A stretch of 64,000 bases of DNA from Lepidostoma basale. Its lineage: Eukaryota > Arthropoda > Insecta > Trichoptera > Lepidostomatidae. Of this stretch, positions 41,631 to 52,049 are shown one piece after another. Location: NCBI GenBank assembly GCA_022606425.2, contig JAHDVF020000240.1, positions 1,860,001-1,924,000 on the forward strand, written 5' to 3'. The translations under genes were made by a program, and so were the position numbers. Position 1 is the first letter of the stretch, and each line of letters opens with the position of its first letter. The notes beneath the pieces are model-generated. The model was not told where the DNA came from, did no database searches, and worked only from the letters and a program-made list of their open reading frames with translations.

Positions 41631-42620
41631 GACATAATTTTAAATAAAGCAGAATAAGAAAAAGAAGACGAGTGACATTTTGTGCCTTGTTAAGACAATA
41701 TCAAATGTAAACAATAAAGATATGAAACGATAAATTCCTTAAATAATATAATACAATCAAACAATAAAAACCTCATATGTTTAGTTGAAGCAGTCTGCAG
41801 AAAATCAAGCGAAGTAGAAGACGTGATTAAAGACTTTGCTGCAAACCAATCCCTAGGATTTAAACTGCAAAGAAGAAGAAACATCATTAACATTTTGAAA
41901 GAAATATATTAAGAAGAATTTACAAAATTATCATTATTATCGCTAATGAGCGAAACGAGTTTCTGTAGCAAAGTTAACACATTTAAAACATAATTTAAAA
42001 AAAAATCAACCCTTTTATTAGATCTTTATCAATAAAAAAATATTCAGATTTTTGAGATATATTTCCAATTTATATTTTAGATTCAACTCCCCCTATTTAT
42101 GACCACCCTATAGTCCAACAAGGATTACCCTCCCCCGTAGTTTACCCCACCGCCGTCTCTAGCCTCCGTATCTATTGGCAGGGGGTTTATTGTGTTTTAT
42201 ACCTTTTTATATTCTATTTCTTATGTTATTGGCTTTTCGTTTCAAGTGGCATACAAAAAAGGGTTCTCGACTTTTATTAAGTGTTCTTATGTTTCTTCAA
42301 AAATATCAGATCTTACTAAAGCCGTTTATATACGAAATTAAAGTGGATATTTGTTCTCTTGCGAAAGATAGCATTTAAGCAAGTATTTTCAATATACAGA
42401 TGTGATTATTAATATTTGATTAACTTTTTTGGGATATTTGATAATTAAAAAAAAAGATAACTATAAACAAACAAACACAAAGAGAACATGTGTTTTGTTT
42501 TTACACCCATTTATTCTGTTTTTAAAACTACTAAACTTTACGAGTATATAGTAAGGCAACCTTTATTTTTAAATACATATGTGCTTTACTGAAGATGCAA
42601 CGGTACAATTTTTTGCATTT
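41631..42620. other. Unassigned, with a SINE long-block trace
   Basis: 41815-41870 (gactttgctgcaaaccaatcc, taggatttaaactgc) is the reverse complement of part of the S1 long-form block. The remainder to 42620 is A+T-rich, with a pyrimidine-rich patch at 42085-42180. Confidence 0.4.
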
Positions 42621-42625
42621 CTTCT

Positions 42626-42905
42626 TCAAGTGCCCTGTCGGGTCCCCCCAACGTTGGCGGTCACCTCGGCGAACCTCTCCCTGTCCTGCGCCACTCGGAA
42701 CAGCTCCTCCACACTTCGGATGCCGGTACACTCCCTTAAGTTTCGCAGTCAGGACATTTGTCTCCTACCGGGCCTTCGGCGTCCTTCAAATTTCCCCTCT
42801 TGGTACTTTTCCCCACGCAGAATATGACCCAGATGTGAAATTTTCCGAACCTTGATAGTTGATAACAGTTTCTTGTCAACTCTAGCTTGCCTCAGGACTT
42901 CAGTA
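42626..42905 (-). pseudogene. LINE family H, C-terminal domain
   Basis: Minus strand: EVLRQARVDKKLLSTIKVRK, ISHLGHILRGEKYQEGKF, EGRRRPGRRQMS, an in-frame stop (TGA, probably a former Trp), LRNLRECTGIRSVEELFRVA and QDRERFAEVTANVGGTRQGT then the true stop. A single stop interrupts about 90 codons. The layout HLGHILRG...EGRRRPGRR is the C-terminal zone of non-LTR ORF2; the terminal block matches 2-70. Confidence 0.8.
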
Positions 42906-43730
42906 TTATAGTAAAATATATTATAGTAACCATTTCTATTCAGGGAATTCTGAGCATTCGACGATGGAGCAGTTTTGCATTTGTACAGATATGACTCTTT
43001 TTTACGATCGTATAAGTATGGTCAATGATGTAAGGTAACAAAAATAAAATACGATATGTAATAGTTACGGTGAATTATACTAATTTTTATAAAAGAGAAT
43101 TTTCGTAAAGGTTGGGTAAAAGCAGGATTAAGTAGAGAATGTTTTTAGTATGAATTTACTAGACGGGTTGTGCGCTGTACGTGACTTGGAGTGCACGCAA
43201 GTTGACATAGCATTATGCATTGTGCAGCCCTTGCGACTTGTAGGTAAGTCCGAGAATTCTTTCATATGTCACTTACGCCCCTCTACCCTTTGCGGCAAAA
43301 TCCTCGCCCAAATGGACTGCAGTTCAGCCCAATCTTCTCTATACCAAGCTTCTCAAAGTTTTTCGTTTGTGTAACCTTTATTAGTGCAGTTTATCAAGGT
43401 TTTAAACTTAATTATATAATTGTTAAATTATATAATATATTGTGCCTTTGTATTGTATCGTTGTGTTTTTTCTATCTGAAGATATCGTGTTTTTTTTTAT
43501 AAATATTTTGTGGATTATAAACAAATTAATTTTCAATTTCCTAAGTGTATTACTATGGAGTTCCACAATGTTAATGCCTTAGCTCTCATTAGGTTGATTA
43601 TATAAATATTAGAACAAATTTTATTGTTTATTTAAATTTAATTTAAAATACAACCATATCTAATTTTTTTAAATATCTGCCAAATCTGACCACATTCATG
43701 GAAAAATTGTTAAATTTTTTTTTTGTATTT
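42906..43730. other. Unassigned sequence
   Basis: 42940-43000 may continue the LINE H copy (antisense). 43150-43380 is a little GC-richer but has only short, domain-free frames. Confidence 0.3.
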
Positions 43731-43734
43731 ACAA

Positions 43735-43930
43735 ACAAGAGAAGACGATTCTGGAGGGACCACATCGAAAGAATGCACGAGACTCTAGAGGGCCGTCGAC
43801 CACCAGGACGACAACCAGAGAGATGGAGAGAAGGCTTGTCGTCTTCGTCACAGGAAGAAAGTTTATATCCTGCATAAACAGATCGCAAGATCTACAAATA
43901 GAAGAAAAAGAAGAAGAGGAAGAAGAAGGT
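43735..43930 (+). pseudogene. LINE family B, C-terminal fragment
   Basis: RRRFWRDHIERMHETLEG, RRPPGRQPERWREGLSSSSQ and EESLYPA then an A/G-rich tail (gaagaaaaagaagaagagg). Nearly identical block at 58845-59045. Confidence 0.7.
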
Positions 43931-44029
43931 ATAAAAATACTCACAAAACACTAATAACAGTGTTCCAAATTAAATAGTTAGGCGGATGGCGGAGGCCAAA
44001 TTAAATTAGTAAGGCGGATGAAATAAAAT

Positions 44030-44330
44030 TAAGATGGTTCACTAAGATGGTTTCGACATATGAAACGATTGGATGAGGGATTGATTCCATTCATACATGT
44101 AGTATGAATGAAAAAAATAAATCGAGGAAGGCCAAAGAAAACATGGAATGACTCTATTAATCAATTACTTAAACGCGGCCATGTTTTAAGTCGGAATAGT
44201 CGACGAACGTGTGTGTCACGGGGTACGAATGTAGACGAGGCGAGAGAGTTATGTCAGGTTAGAACAGTTTGGTGGTCTCTCCTCCAAGCAATCCCTTTCT
44301 TGGAATAGGGCGTGATGGTTAGTTAGTTAG
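44030..44330 (+). pseudogene. LINE family A, diverged C-terminal fragment with tail
   Basis: The frame at 44108-44305 reads KKINRGRPKKTWNDSINQLL, KRGHVLSRNSRRTCVSRGTN and VDEARELCQVRTVWWSLLQA, preceded by WFRHMKRLDEGLIPF remnants and followed by gatggttagttagttagg. Diverged enough to be a separate subfamily. Confidence 0.75.
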
Positions 44331-45020
44331 GTGAACTTATTCAGTTGAAAGGTATAAAACGACCGCAGCCCCCATGTTTAGCAACCGCGGCCCAGACGTT
44401 TGCGCGGGGATGTTTTTTACGATACGCGTCCCCTGTCCGCCGCATTAATATTTGTCTTTTTCTTCCTGTGCACCGTCAATAAATAATCGAAAGAAATTGT
44501 TTCTGAACGAGACTAAAAACGGACGTGGGGCTTGGCCGGTCCGCCGTTTATTTGCGATAGCCTTTTTAACTTTATGGCGGATAAGCGATTCGTGTAGGCG
44601 ATATATTTTATGGCGTATTCCGTATTCTGCCGTGCGTATCCATGCGTGGCGGGCCTCTCTATAGGGCATAGATTCTAGAAGTATCTTTGGATTTTCCAAG
44701 TTTATGGATCGACAAAAAACGTAATCCCCGAGAAGCAATAGCTGATGTATGGGCGATTATTGTATTGAAAGCGTAAGACGGTTTAATGTAAGAGACCATA
44801 ATGTGCAAAGATCAGCACAAATCTTGAGTACACAGTAGGGTCTCTTTTATAACCTTCCTAAGAATCGTATATAGTTTAGATATTCATTTTAGAAAGCTGA
44901 AAATCCATCAAACTAATCTATAAAAAATATATGTTCGTGTTTCAGCAACTGAAGTCATTATTTATTTAATTTGTAATATCACGATTGGTGCAACAAACCT
45001 ATATTGAAGCAGCAAATTAA
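44331..45020. other. Single-copy-looking block 44331-44750
   Basis: ggtataaaacgaccgcagcc, gttttttacgatacgcgtcc, aactttatggcggataagcg and tattttatggcgtattcc: about 400 bases of balanced sequence with several TTTATGGC/TTTACGAT-type words, the kind bound by posterior Hox/Cdx-class homeodomains in other insects. Overlapping frames on both strands show no domain. A conserved regulatory element is a guess only. Confidence 0.35.
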
Positions 45021-45026
45021 TGTAAT

Positions 45027-45489
45027 CAAATCAAATCAAATCAAATCAGTTTATTTTCTCAAAAGAAATTACAAATATTTTTTATAGTTTAAGGCATCTA
45101 TTGAGAACAGGTAAAACATAATAAATATATAATACCAGGAACGCATGAGAGATGGTTTGACATTAGGAATACGAGATACTCTCCAATGTCAAGAGTAATT
45201 GTCTTCTGAACGTACTTTCACGAATATGAAAGACGTCGATCTCCGAAGCGATCATGTTCAGCAGTTTGATTGCTCTCCCCACCGGCATCACCAGAGGCAG
45301 GTTGGTTCTGCATGCTGGGAGATAAAACAGTCTGTGCTGATGCTGTCGAAGATAACCATCCGGAACATAAAGATGGATAGCCTCCAAGATGACGGAATTC
45401 TCAAAGAATCCCCTGATAAGTTTGAAGAAATGGGTAAGTGTGCACCCATCCCTTCTTATCTGTAAACTATTAGTCCCCAGCATGCCCAA
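45027..45489 (-). pseudogene. LINE family G, C-terminal domain, UTR and tail
   Basis: Minus strand frame (45163-45489): GMLGTNSLQIRRDGCTLTHF, FKLIRGFFENSVILEAIHLY, VPDGYLRQHQHRLFYLPACR, TNLPLVMPVGRAIKLLNMIA and SEIDVFHIRESTFRRQLLLT then a stop; UTR to 45055; tail (AAATC)n at 45027-45050 in plus sense. Open for 108 codons and very close to 18915-19208. Confidence 0.85.
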
Positions 45490-45712
45490 GAGGAATGCAG
45501 AATGGAGTCGTTGGGCCGGAGAAGTGTCAGGAGACAGCCAACCAGGTGGAGCGATGATAATGTGCGGACGGCGGGAAGGACCTGGAGAACACTGGCGAGA
45601 GACCGAGAGAGACGGCGTGGGGCTGGAGAGACTTACGTCCAGCGTTGGATGGAGATAAGCTGACGAAGAGAGAATGGATTCCTATCGAAACCGCTAGGAA
45701 CAAAACGATAAA
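45490..45712 (+). pseudogene. LINE family C, C-terminal end
   Basis: One frame gives RQPTRWSDDNVRTAGRTWRT, LARDRERRRGAGETYVQRW, MEIS and a stop, then a purine-rich tail. This is the RTE-type ending. The upstream block WSRWAGEV fits the KWxWAGHVAR motif. Confidence 0.75.
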
Positions 45713-46680
45713 AGGATTACAAAGATATTTATTGTTTCTTGAACAATGATATAAAACTCAATAATACGAAACTAATACGAATAAAAACGTCCCTTTTCTA
45801 GAAGTTTTATTTATTTGACTACCTCAAAGATTTAATTTTTTTTCTCATATAATTGAGACAATTTAGTTTTGAATATATTTAAATTTATAATTAAGGATTT
45901 CCTTGGTGTTAGATACGTAACGTCGGAGTTTCAAGTTAAGATTATCGTTGCAAAATAATGTTCTCATTTTATTAAATGCAGCTCGTGCAACTTCAATTTT
46001 GCATTTTATTTCAATGTCTGGGTCAAGCGCTTTAGTGATAATGCTGCCAAGGTATTTAACTATTATTATTTTATTTACCATTATTAATAAATCTTTTATC
46101 AAAAAATGCGTAGCCCTAAATTATTGAACATTTTTAGGAGACAAAAATAAATTCAATAAGAAATTGGAAAAAATTGATTTTCGTTTCCTATTTTTTTTGT
46201 CGTGTCTTAAAATAGGTACTAAATCCTGATGAGATATTGTACACATTTTAGTTTGCACTGTATAAAAATCTCATACCACTTTTACATCCCTTTAAAAGTT
46301 GGTTATTTAAAACTGAGAAAGGGAGCGCGGCCCCCTCGTTAGGATCTCCAACAAAGGAATTAGGTTTTAGATTGGCAACAAAAAATGATCCCCTCGAAAT
46401 ACATGATAAATACTTACAATTACACTTTGGGACAACCGAAATTACACATCCACATATAAACATATTACAGTCAGCTGTTCAGTAGATGTGAACAAAAAAA
46501 AACTGCTATAAAAAGAAAAAAATTGTTTTTAGTTTATCAATGGCAATAAAAAGAATAGTATTATATTCGAATAACTTTTAGGTTTATTCATCAACATCTT
46601 TTGTATTCATATTATGCTGATGAGTAATTAAGAAAATAAGCTTAACTTTATTTAAAAAAAAATCGTTCTGTTGTTAATTC
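45713..46680. other. Unassigned; family 3 tail trace 45725-45810; possible LINE trace 45860-46080
   Basis: 45725-45810 matches the family 3 outer tail (attgtttcttgaacaatga, cgtcccttttctagaagtttt). The minus-strand frame at 45863-46102 reads VKYLGSIITKALDPDIEIKC and KIEVARAAFNKMRTLFCN, a YLGS block like that after the RT in LINEs, so it is probably another ORF2 remnant. Confidence 0.5.
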
Positions 46681-46689
46681 CTAACTAAC

Positions 46690-47506
46690 TAACTAACCAT
46701 CACGCCGTCTCCCCGAAGGTGTAGGCAGAAATAATGGACTGCCACACTTTTCTTTCCTGACATATTTCTCTCGATTTCTGAACATTCATACATCGAGTCA
46801 TGACGCGCGTCGATTTCTCTGACTCCTCACGTGGCCGACATTGAATTTTTGATTTATTTCTCGGTCTTCCTCTATTTATAGTTCCATTTACATCGTCAAC
46901 TTTTTTAAACATTCTTTCTTCATTAATTTTTTCCATGTGTCCAAACCATTTAAATGATCATTTCATTATTTTGTTCAAAACACCATCATTTGCACCACAT
47001 TCACTTCTTATATTTTTATTCGATACTATCATACACACAGAGTATCCACACATTCGCCTAAGAAATCTCATTTCTACTGCATTTATTCTACTCTCATCCT
47101 TCTTTTGCCAGTTTCATGCTTTCCTTCCATATATAAGGGTCGACACAAGAACACTATTGTGCACTGCCATCCTAGCTTTTTTGGATAGGTTTTTGTTTGC
47201 GATGACAACTTTAAGTGCACCATTCACTTTGTTGCCTGCCCCAACCCTTCTTTGCAGACTGTCATTAATTTTTCTTTTTCAAACCTTGGACTTATTAACA
47301 TTCATAATCAGATCATTTCGCATGCATATCTCATACATACTATACACCAGGACTTGTAGTTCATGCTTGTTACCTGCAAGTAGGATAGCGTCATCCGCAC
47401 ACAAGAGACAGCTTACTGACACTCCGCTCATTTTGGTAGCTACATCCAACCCTTTCAGCTCTTTCACATTATAAAAATTCGGTATAGGAAAAAACGATTT
47501 CGTCAA
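46690..47506 (-). pseudogene. LINE family A, RT palm to 3' tail (longest A copy)
   Basis: Minus strand begins in the RT domain: KGLDVATKMSGVSVSCLLC, then ADDAILLAGNKHELQVLV with the catalytic Asp pair intact (residues 38-39 of the 75-codon frame), MRNDLIMNVNKSKV, an in-frame stop, KRKINDSLQRRVGAGNKVNG, LKVVIANKNLSKKARMAVHN, WFGHMEKINEERM, NGTINRGRPRN, MTRCMNVQKSREICQERKV and AYTFGETA. Relative to 3641-4215, about 60 codons around the YLGSM block are deleted. The tail is the inverted taactaactaac at 46683. Confidence 0.85.
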
Positions 47507-47735
47507 CTAAAATTGGAATTATCAGATTTAAATATTATATTAACTGAAATCCATTACAAATCGAAGTGTTGCAACTGATTATCCTTAGTAAAATTAATGG
47601 AAAACGATGTGTCGGGAGAAGAAAAAAATCCTACCTAAAACCTTAAAAATAGTTCAGTAGCAGCACAACGTCCCTGTTAAGAGCTGCTGTATTGGTGGAT
47701 ATATCCTTGATCCTGTCCAACCTCCGATATGACAC
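47507..47735. other. Unassigned sequence
   Basis: No feature between the LINE and the SINE. Confidence 0.3.
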
Positions 47736-47740
47736 AAACA

Positions 47741-47992
47741 ACGACCTTCGTGGCCGAGTGGTAAGTGCATTGACTGCCACCCCGAAGATTCCGGGTTCTA
47801 TTCCCGGCGAGGGCAGTGTGATTGTCACACTTTCTTTGGTCTGGTGTAGAATTCACGTAACAATAAAATGGCGATAGATTAGCTACCAATTACATGTCAT
47901 GAGAATCACTATGTTAGCTATAATACCCGTTACATTAATTTGACTCATGCTGTCATGATGTAAAGAGCGATTCAACAAAAATAATGATATTA
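47741..47992 (+). repeat. SINE S1, near-full-length
   Basis: acgaccttcgtggccgagtgg, gtaagtgcattgactgccac, B box gattccgggttctattcccgg, gtgattgtcacact, ggctcatgctgtcatgatg and a short ATAAT tail. A cccgttacattaatttg change weakens the 3' stem-loop. It is followed at 47995-48070 by the short gcgctataaaa repeat. Confidence 0.85.
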
Positions 47993-47994
47993 AT

Positions 47995-48070
47995 GGACCG
48001 CGCCCTTGGTGTGATTACATCACAAAAAACGGCGCTATAAAAGTTAGCATATTATTATTAATAATAATAA
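47995..48070 (+). repeat. Short repeat with ATT tail
   Basis: gcgcccttggtgtgattac and ggcgctataaaagttagc then (ATT/AAT)n; second copy of the element at 29415-29512. Confidence 0.5.
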
Positions 48071-48885
48071 TAAAAAAAATAAGATCAGCTTTTAATATAT
48101 TTCTGAGCATACTGGAGTTTATACAATAAATTATTATACCACTGATTCAAATCCTTTGTGAAAATGTTTTTTTACATTAGAAAGTAGACTGTTTTTTTTT
48201 TAACAATTCATTGTGATTGCCTAGTTCGGAATTAACAATAGGATATTTTTAAATTATACAGAAATTCTAGAACATATTTTTTTTATATAAAAAAAATCTT
48301 TCTAGTCGTGTTCACGACTCACAATTGTTTATTTAGGAGTCGAATATTTTGTCCTCTAGACAACCATTCGCATTGTAAATTTATCTTTCATGGACTTGTT
48401 ACCCCAGTGACAAAATAATCACAAAATTGTTATACGTTCATCTTTAAATAAGTACTTGCAATGTATGTATGTACACGTATCTACATTGAATTCGAATGCT
48501 CTAATATAAATAGCACAAATGTACATCTGTGAGTTTCACTTTTCAAAGGGTGGGTCGAATGATGTGTTACTCTTTGTTGCGAATTAAATGAGCCATATTG
48601 CATTTCGAGTGCATTGTTATTTTTTGTGAAAGAACTTTTGTAAAATGAAACCATTGTTGGCGGCGAATTGAAAGGCAATGAGACCAATCATCGAAATTTT
48701 AATATTCGACTAATTATATTTTTTGCATTTGTTTTCTATTTGAAACTTGGCTATTTAGTTGTTAGATTTATATTGCCATATTTCACTACTTAAAATAGTC
48801 ATTATCGAATTAGAATTTTGAAAAAAATAAACTAAGTCAAATAAAATAACGACGAAGTGTAAGCAGTTGAAAAATATCATTTATT
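48071..48885. other. Unassigned A+T-rich sequence
   Basis: No repeat partner or coding domain recognised. Confidence 0.3.
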
Positions 48886-48889
48886 TAAT

Positions 48890-49115
48890 TAATAATTAAA
48901 TAAAACGATGTTTTTTAACTACTTCCACTTTTGTCTTTATTTAGACAGCGACCGGTTTCGCCAGGCTCGCTGGCATCGACAGACTGGTCGATGATTAATT
49001 ATTATTTAAAATGAACTTCCATCAAGAGATTTCAGTATAATCATTTGATTTATTTAATTATTATTTCAAATAAACTTCCATCAAGAGATTTCAGTAAAAT
49101 TTTTCGATTAGTCTT
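48890..49115. repeat. Hammerhead repeat family 8, minus-oriented core with duplicated tail
   Basis: Minus-strand core at 48944-48986, tail in reverse up to 48890, and on the other side two tandem copies of aacttccatcaagagatttcag (49013 and 49073). Confidence 0.7.
48944..48986 (-). ncRNA. Hammerhead-like core, family 8
   Basis: Minus strand: CTGTCGA (complement of 48976-48982; A6 changed to U), stem II GCCAG/CTGGC around a five-base loop, GAAA (48956-48959), CCGG (48952-48955), UC. Stem I is clear: CAGU before the box (48983-48986) pairs with GCUG after the cleavage site (48946-48949). Complete architecture, one adverse core change. Confidence 0.65.
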
Positions 49116-49432
49116 TATTTATGGTTTCAGTTATAAGTATTTATAGTTTCTTGAATTATGATTTCTTGAACGTGGTAAAACTGCATAATAAATAATCAAT
49201 ACGATTGAAAACGTTTGATTACAAGAATATTCATTTTGTTTTATAAGAAAGATTATAAAATATACAATGATAATTAAAACATCTATAAAACGTATGTTTT
49301 CATTCGTATTAATGTGTAAAATGTGATAAATGGAATTTTCACATTCACAACGATACATGGTATTGAACCATTTAACTAGCAAAAGAAGGATCAAAATCGG
49401 TTTAATGTAGTAGTAATACAATAAATAAATGT
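49116..49432. other. A+T-rich, family 3-like tail traces
   Basis: 49140-49230 (tttcttgaattatgat, cgattgaaaacgtttgatt) and 49280-49345 resemble the family 3 outer tail in two orientations. No core. Confidence 0.35.
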
Positions 49433-49436
49433 TAAA

Positions 49437-49600
49437 ACTAACTAACTAACCATCACACCGTCTTTCCGAGGGGGTAGGCAGAAATAATGGACTGCTACAC
49501 TGTTCTTTTCCGTCTTATTTCTCTCGTTTTCTCAACATACATGCATCGTGTTATGCGCGAACGACTATTTATCCGACTCATTACATGAATTAAATGTATA
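49437..49600 (-). pseudogene. LINE family A, tail fragment
   Basis: taactaactaaccatcacac, gaaataatggactgctac, ctcaacatacatgcatcgtg in reverse order of the A tail. Opposes 49715-49890. Confidence 0.65.
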
Positions 49601-49714
49601 TGATATAGTGTCAAATACCGAAACAATAAGAGACTATATGGCAGATGGTCGCGTATTAAAAACATAAATGTAAGGAGTACTACGATAGTTTGTATCACGC
49701 GGTAACAATACACT

Positions 49715-49890
49715 TCGTTGGATTGGTCACATTAAGCGCATGGATGAAGCAAGAATGGATAGAAAGTATACGTCAACGATGTGAATGGAGAACGGAGTAG
49801 ATGAAATCCGAGGAAAACGTGGCACGATCAAATAAATCAAATATCGAATGTCGTCCACGTGAGGAGTCAGAGAAATTAGTTAGTTAGTTA
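49715..49890 (+). pseudogene. LINE family A, fragment ending abruptly in TTAG tail
   Basis: LRWIGHIKRMDEARMDRKY, VNDVNGERSR, KPRKTWHDQINQISNVVHV, RSQRN then directly attagttagttagttag. The last ~130 bases of the usual 3' end are missing, so the tail follows an internal deletion or internal initiation. Confidence 0.7.
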
Positions 49891-50385
49891 GATCATATAA
49901 TGAGATAAATGTATAATATTATCATTGAAATATAAATCTGTTCAGAATATTATCCACAAAAGTAAACATCGAATCCTGAAATCGTACCCCTGCTTTTTTA
50001 ACAGGGATCTAGATTTAATCCTCGATCCATTCAACCATAAAATAATTTTTAGGTGACAATAACGGTTGTCAAAATAAACAAATTCAGGGAACATTAAATA
50101 TAATACATTTTTTGTAAACCAATTTTTTATGCACGTTAATATATATATTTTTTTCATCATAGTTGTTATTTGGTGCTGCCCAAAGAATATCTCATTTGTA
50201 TTTTTATGTCTTATAGCTATAAAAGTCATTAACGATATTAAATAATGTATTTAGATATAAAAATGGTAAAATAATATGTTTAAAAAACTTAAAAAAAAAA
50301 ATTATAAATGTTTATTTATTGATCATATATGTATTCACTGATTATATTGATCATATGTATTCACTTAAAAAGAAGAATCGGACTA
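49891..50385. other. Unassigned A+T-rich sequence
   Basis: Nothing recognised. Confidence 0.3.
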
Positions 50386-50389
50386 AGCT

Positions 50390-50895
50390 TTCGAAAACAT
50401 AAGTTACATCCTTAAAAACCGGAAAATACCAATCAACCTGAAACGAAAAGTTTATAAACCCTGCTTTCTGCCGGTTGGTACTTATGGTCTTGAAACTGTT
50501 ACATTGCCCAAACAAAATGCCGAGAAACTACGAGTGACCCAAAGAGCCGTGTTAGGAATAAGCCTAAGAGACAGAGTCAGAAACGATACGGTGAGAGAAA
50601 AAACGAAGGTCACTGACATCATCCACCGGGTGGCGACTCTAAAATGGCAATGGGCAGGTCACGTAGCCAGAAGCTCAGATGAAAAGAGGACAAGAAGACT
50701 AGGTACTGACTTGGAGACCGTGGACGGTGAAGAGAAGTGCAGGGCGACCGCAACTACGGTTGAAGCATGATCTAATCAGACACGTCGGAATAACCTGAAT
50801 GCAGTCTGCACAGGACAGAATGACATGGAAGCAAATGGAGGAGGCCTTTGTCCAGGAGTGGACGGGAATAGGCTGAGGATGAAGAAGAAGAAGAT
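50390..50895 (+). pseudogene. LINE family C (RTE-like), best copy
   Basis: cctgctttctgccggttgg through YGLETVTLPKQNAEKLRVTQ, RAVLGISLRDRVRNDTVREK, TKVTDIIHRVATLKWQWAGH, VARSSDEKRTRRLGTDLE, then in another frame a region ending EAFVQEWTGIG and a stop, with gaagaagaagaag tail. Open for 88 codons (50504-50767). The motif set LRVTQRAMLG, SLRDRIRN, LKWQWAGHVAR is diagnostic of RTE-type LINEs abundant in Lepidoptera. Confidence 0.85.
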
Positions 50896-51059
50896 GTATT
50901 CACTTTAAAAAAATGTATATTAAATAAATATATGTAATATTTTTGAAAACATTTGTTTCCTAGAAGACCTATTTTATTTTATGTGACCGACTATCGATAT
51001 TTTTTCTCTGACAAGTGTCGATTGTTTTTGAGAAATGTATGTTCGCGTTTATGCGTAAC

Positions 51060-51375
51060 ACACTAACGAACTAATTTTTCACACTGTTCTTTCCTGGCAT
51101 ACTTCTCTCATTTATTTAACATTCATACATCATGTCTTGCACAAATCAAATTTTTTATTTGATACATTTGATCGTGCCACGTTTTCCTCGGTCTTCCTCT
51201 ATTTGATTTTGGTTCCGTTAAGGTCGTTAATATATACTTTCATTATCACTCTTTCTTCATTCTTTCTTTTTACATATCCAAACCGTCTTAATGATCCTTT
51301 CAATATTTTGTTCATTACACTTTCATTCGCACTGCATTTATTTCTTATATTAACGTTCGACATTCTTAGACGAAT
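51060..51375 (-). pseudogene. LINE family A, C-terminal fragment
   Basis: Reverse order ttcacactgttctttcctggca, ttcatacatcatgtcttgcac, gatcgtgccacgttttcctc, ggtcttcctctatttgattt, atatccaaaccgtcttaatga, ttcgcactgcatttatttc, giving RLGRNVARS, NGTKIKxRK and RFGYVKRKNEERVI remnants. Confidence 0.7.
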
Positions 51376-51820
51376 GTGTCGAAAATATGTAGATGTATGT
51401 GTATGTGGGCCTATTTCTACTATTTTTTTCTTTTTACATACGTATCATATGACAAAATATGTCCGGTGCGCATGCGCGAGTTGTCCCTCTGTAATTCGTG
51501 ATGCGCGTGCTCCATAAAAGTGCGCGCGCTTCGTTGGCCGTAATGCGCAAATCTAATTTGACACTGTGTCACCCGAAATTGGCTGCTGGGATTAGCCCGC
51601 TCGGGCGATTTCCTATTATGTCGCCGAACTAGTTAAATACGTACTGCCACTGCTAACCGGTGATTATGATCCACCCCATGGGAAAAATAGTGTACAAAAA
51701 ATAAAAAAATCTTTAACCCACAAGTAAGGGACTGTTATAAACTTTTTTTTTTAAGTTCTGGTTCAAAAGTAAAAAAAACCCACTTATTAATCTTCTTTTT
51801 TCTCTCATATCTTACTTACA
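51376..51820. other. Single-copy-looking block 51440-51670
   Basis: gtccggtgcgcatgcgcgag, cataaaagtgcgcgcgcttc, ggctgctgggattagcccgc and tattatgtcgccgaactag: CpG-rich relative to surroundings, with a GGATTA word of the Bicoid/Otx type. No frame with a domain. Regulatory role is only a suggestion. Confidence 0.35.
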
Positions 51821-51824
51821 AAAA

Positions 51825-52025
51825 AACGTGGCACGATCAAATAAATCAAATATTGAATGTCGGCCATGTGAGGAGTCAGAGAAATCGACGCGCGTGCATG
51901 ACACGATGTATGAATGTTGAGGAAGCGAGAGAAATATGTCAGGAAAGAAAAGTGTGGCAGTCCATTCTTTCTGCCCATCCCTTCGGGGGGATGGCGTGAT
52001 GGTTAGTTACTTAGTTAGTTAGTTT
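51825..52025 (+). pseudogene. LINE family A, 3' end with complete tail
   Basis: KTWHDQINQILNVGHVRSQ, RNRRACMTRCMNVEEAREIC and QERKVWQSILSAHPFGGMA, stop at 51995-51997, then ggttagttacttagttagttag. Uninterrupted in frame for its ~55 codons. 5'-truncated at 51825. Confidence 0.8.
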
Positions 52026-52049
52026 ATCTTACTTACGTTAACAGCCGTT

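Noticed and set aside
41750..41880. LINE fragment (coding-looking VIKDFAANQSLGFKL)
   Set aside because: The string is the reverse complement of part of the S1 long-form block, so the protein reading is accidental.
46935..47474. 179-codon plus-strand frame
   Set aside because: Antisense to the family A LINE with the RT ADD motif; the plus-strand reading has no domain.
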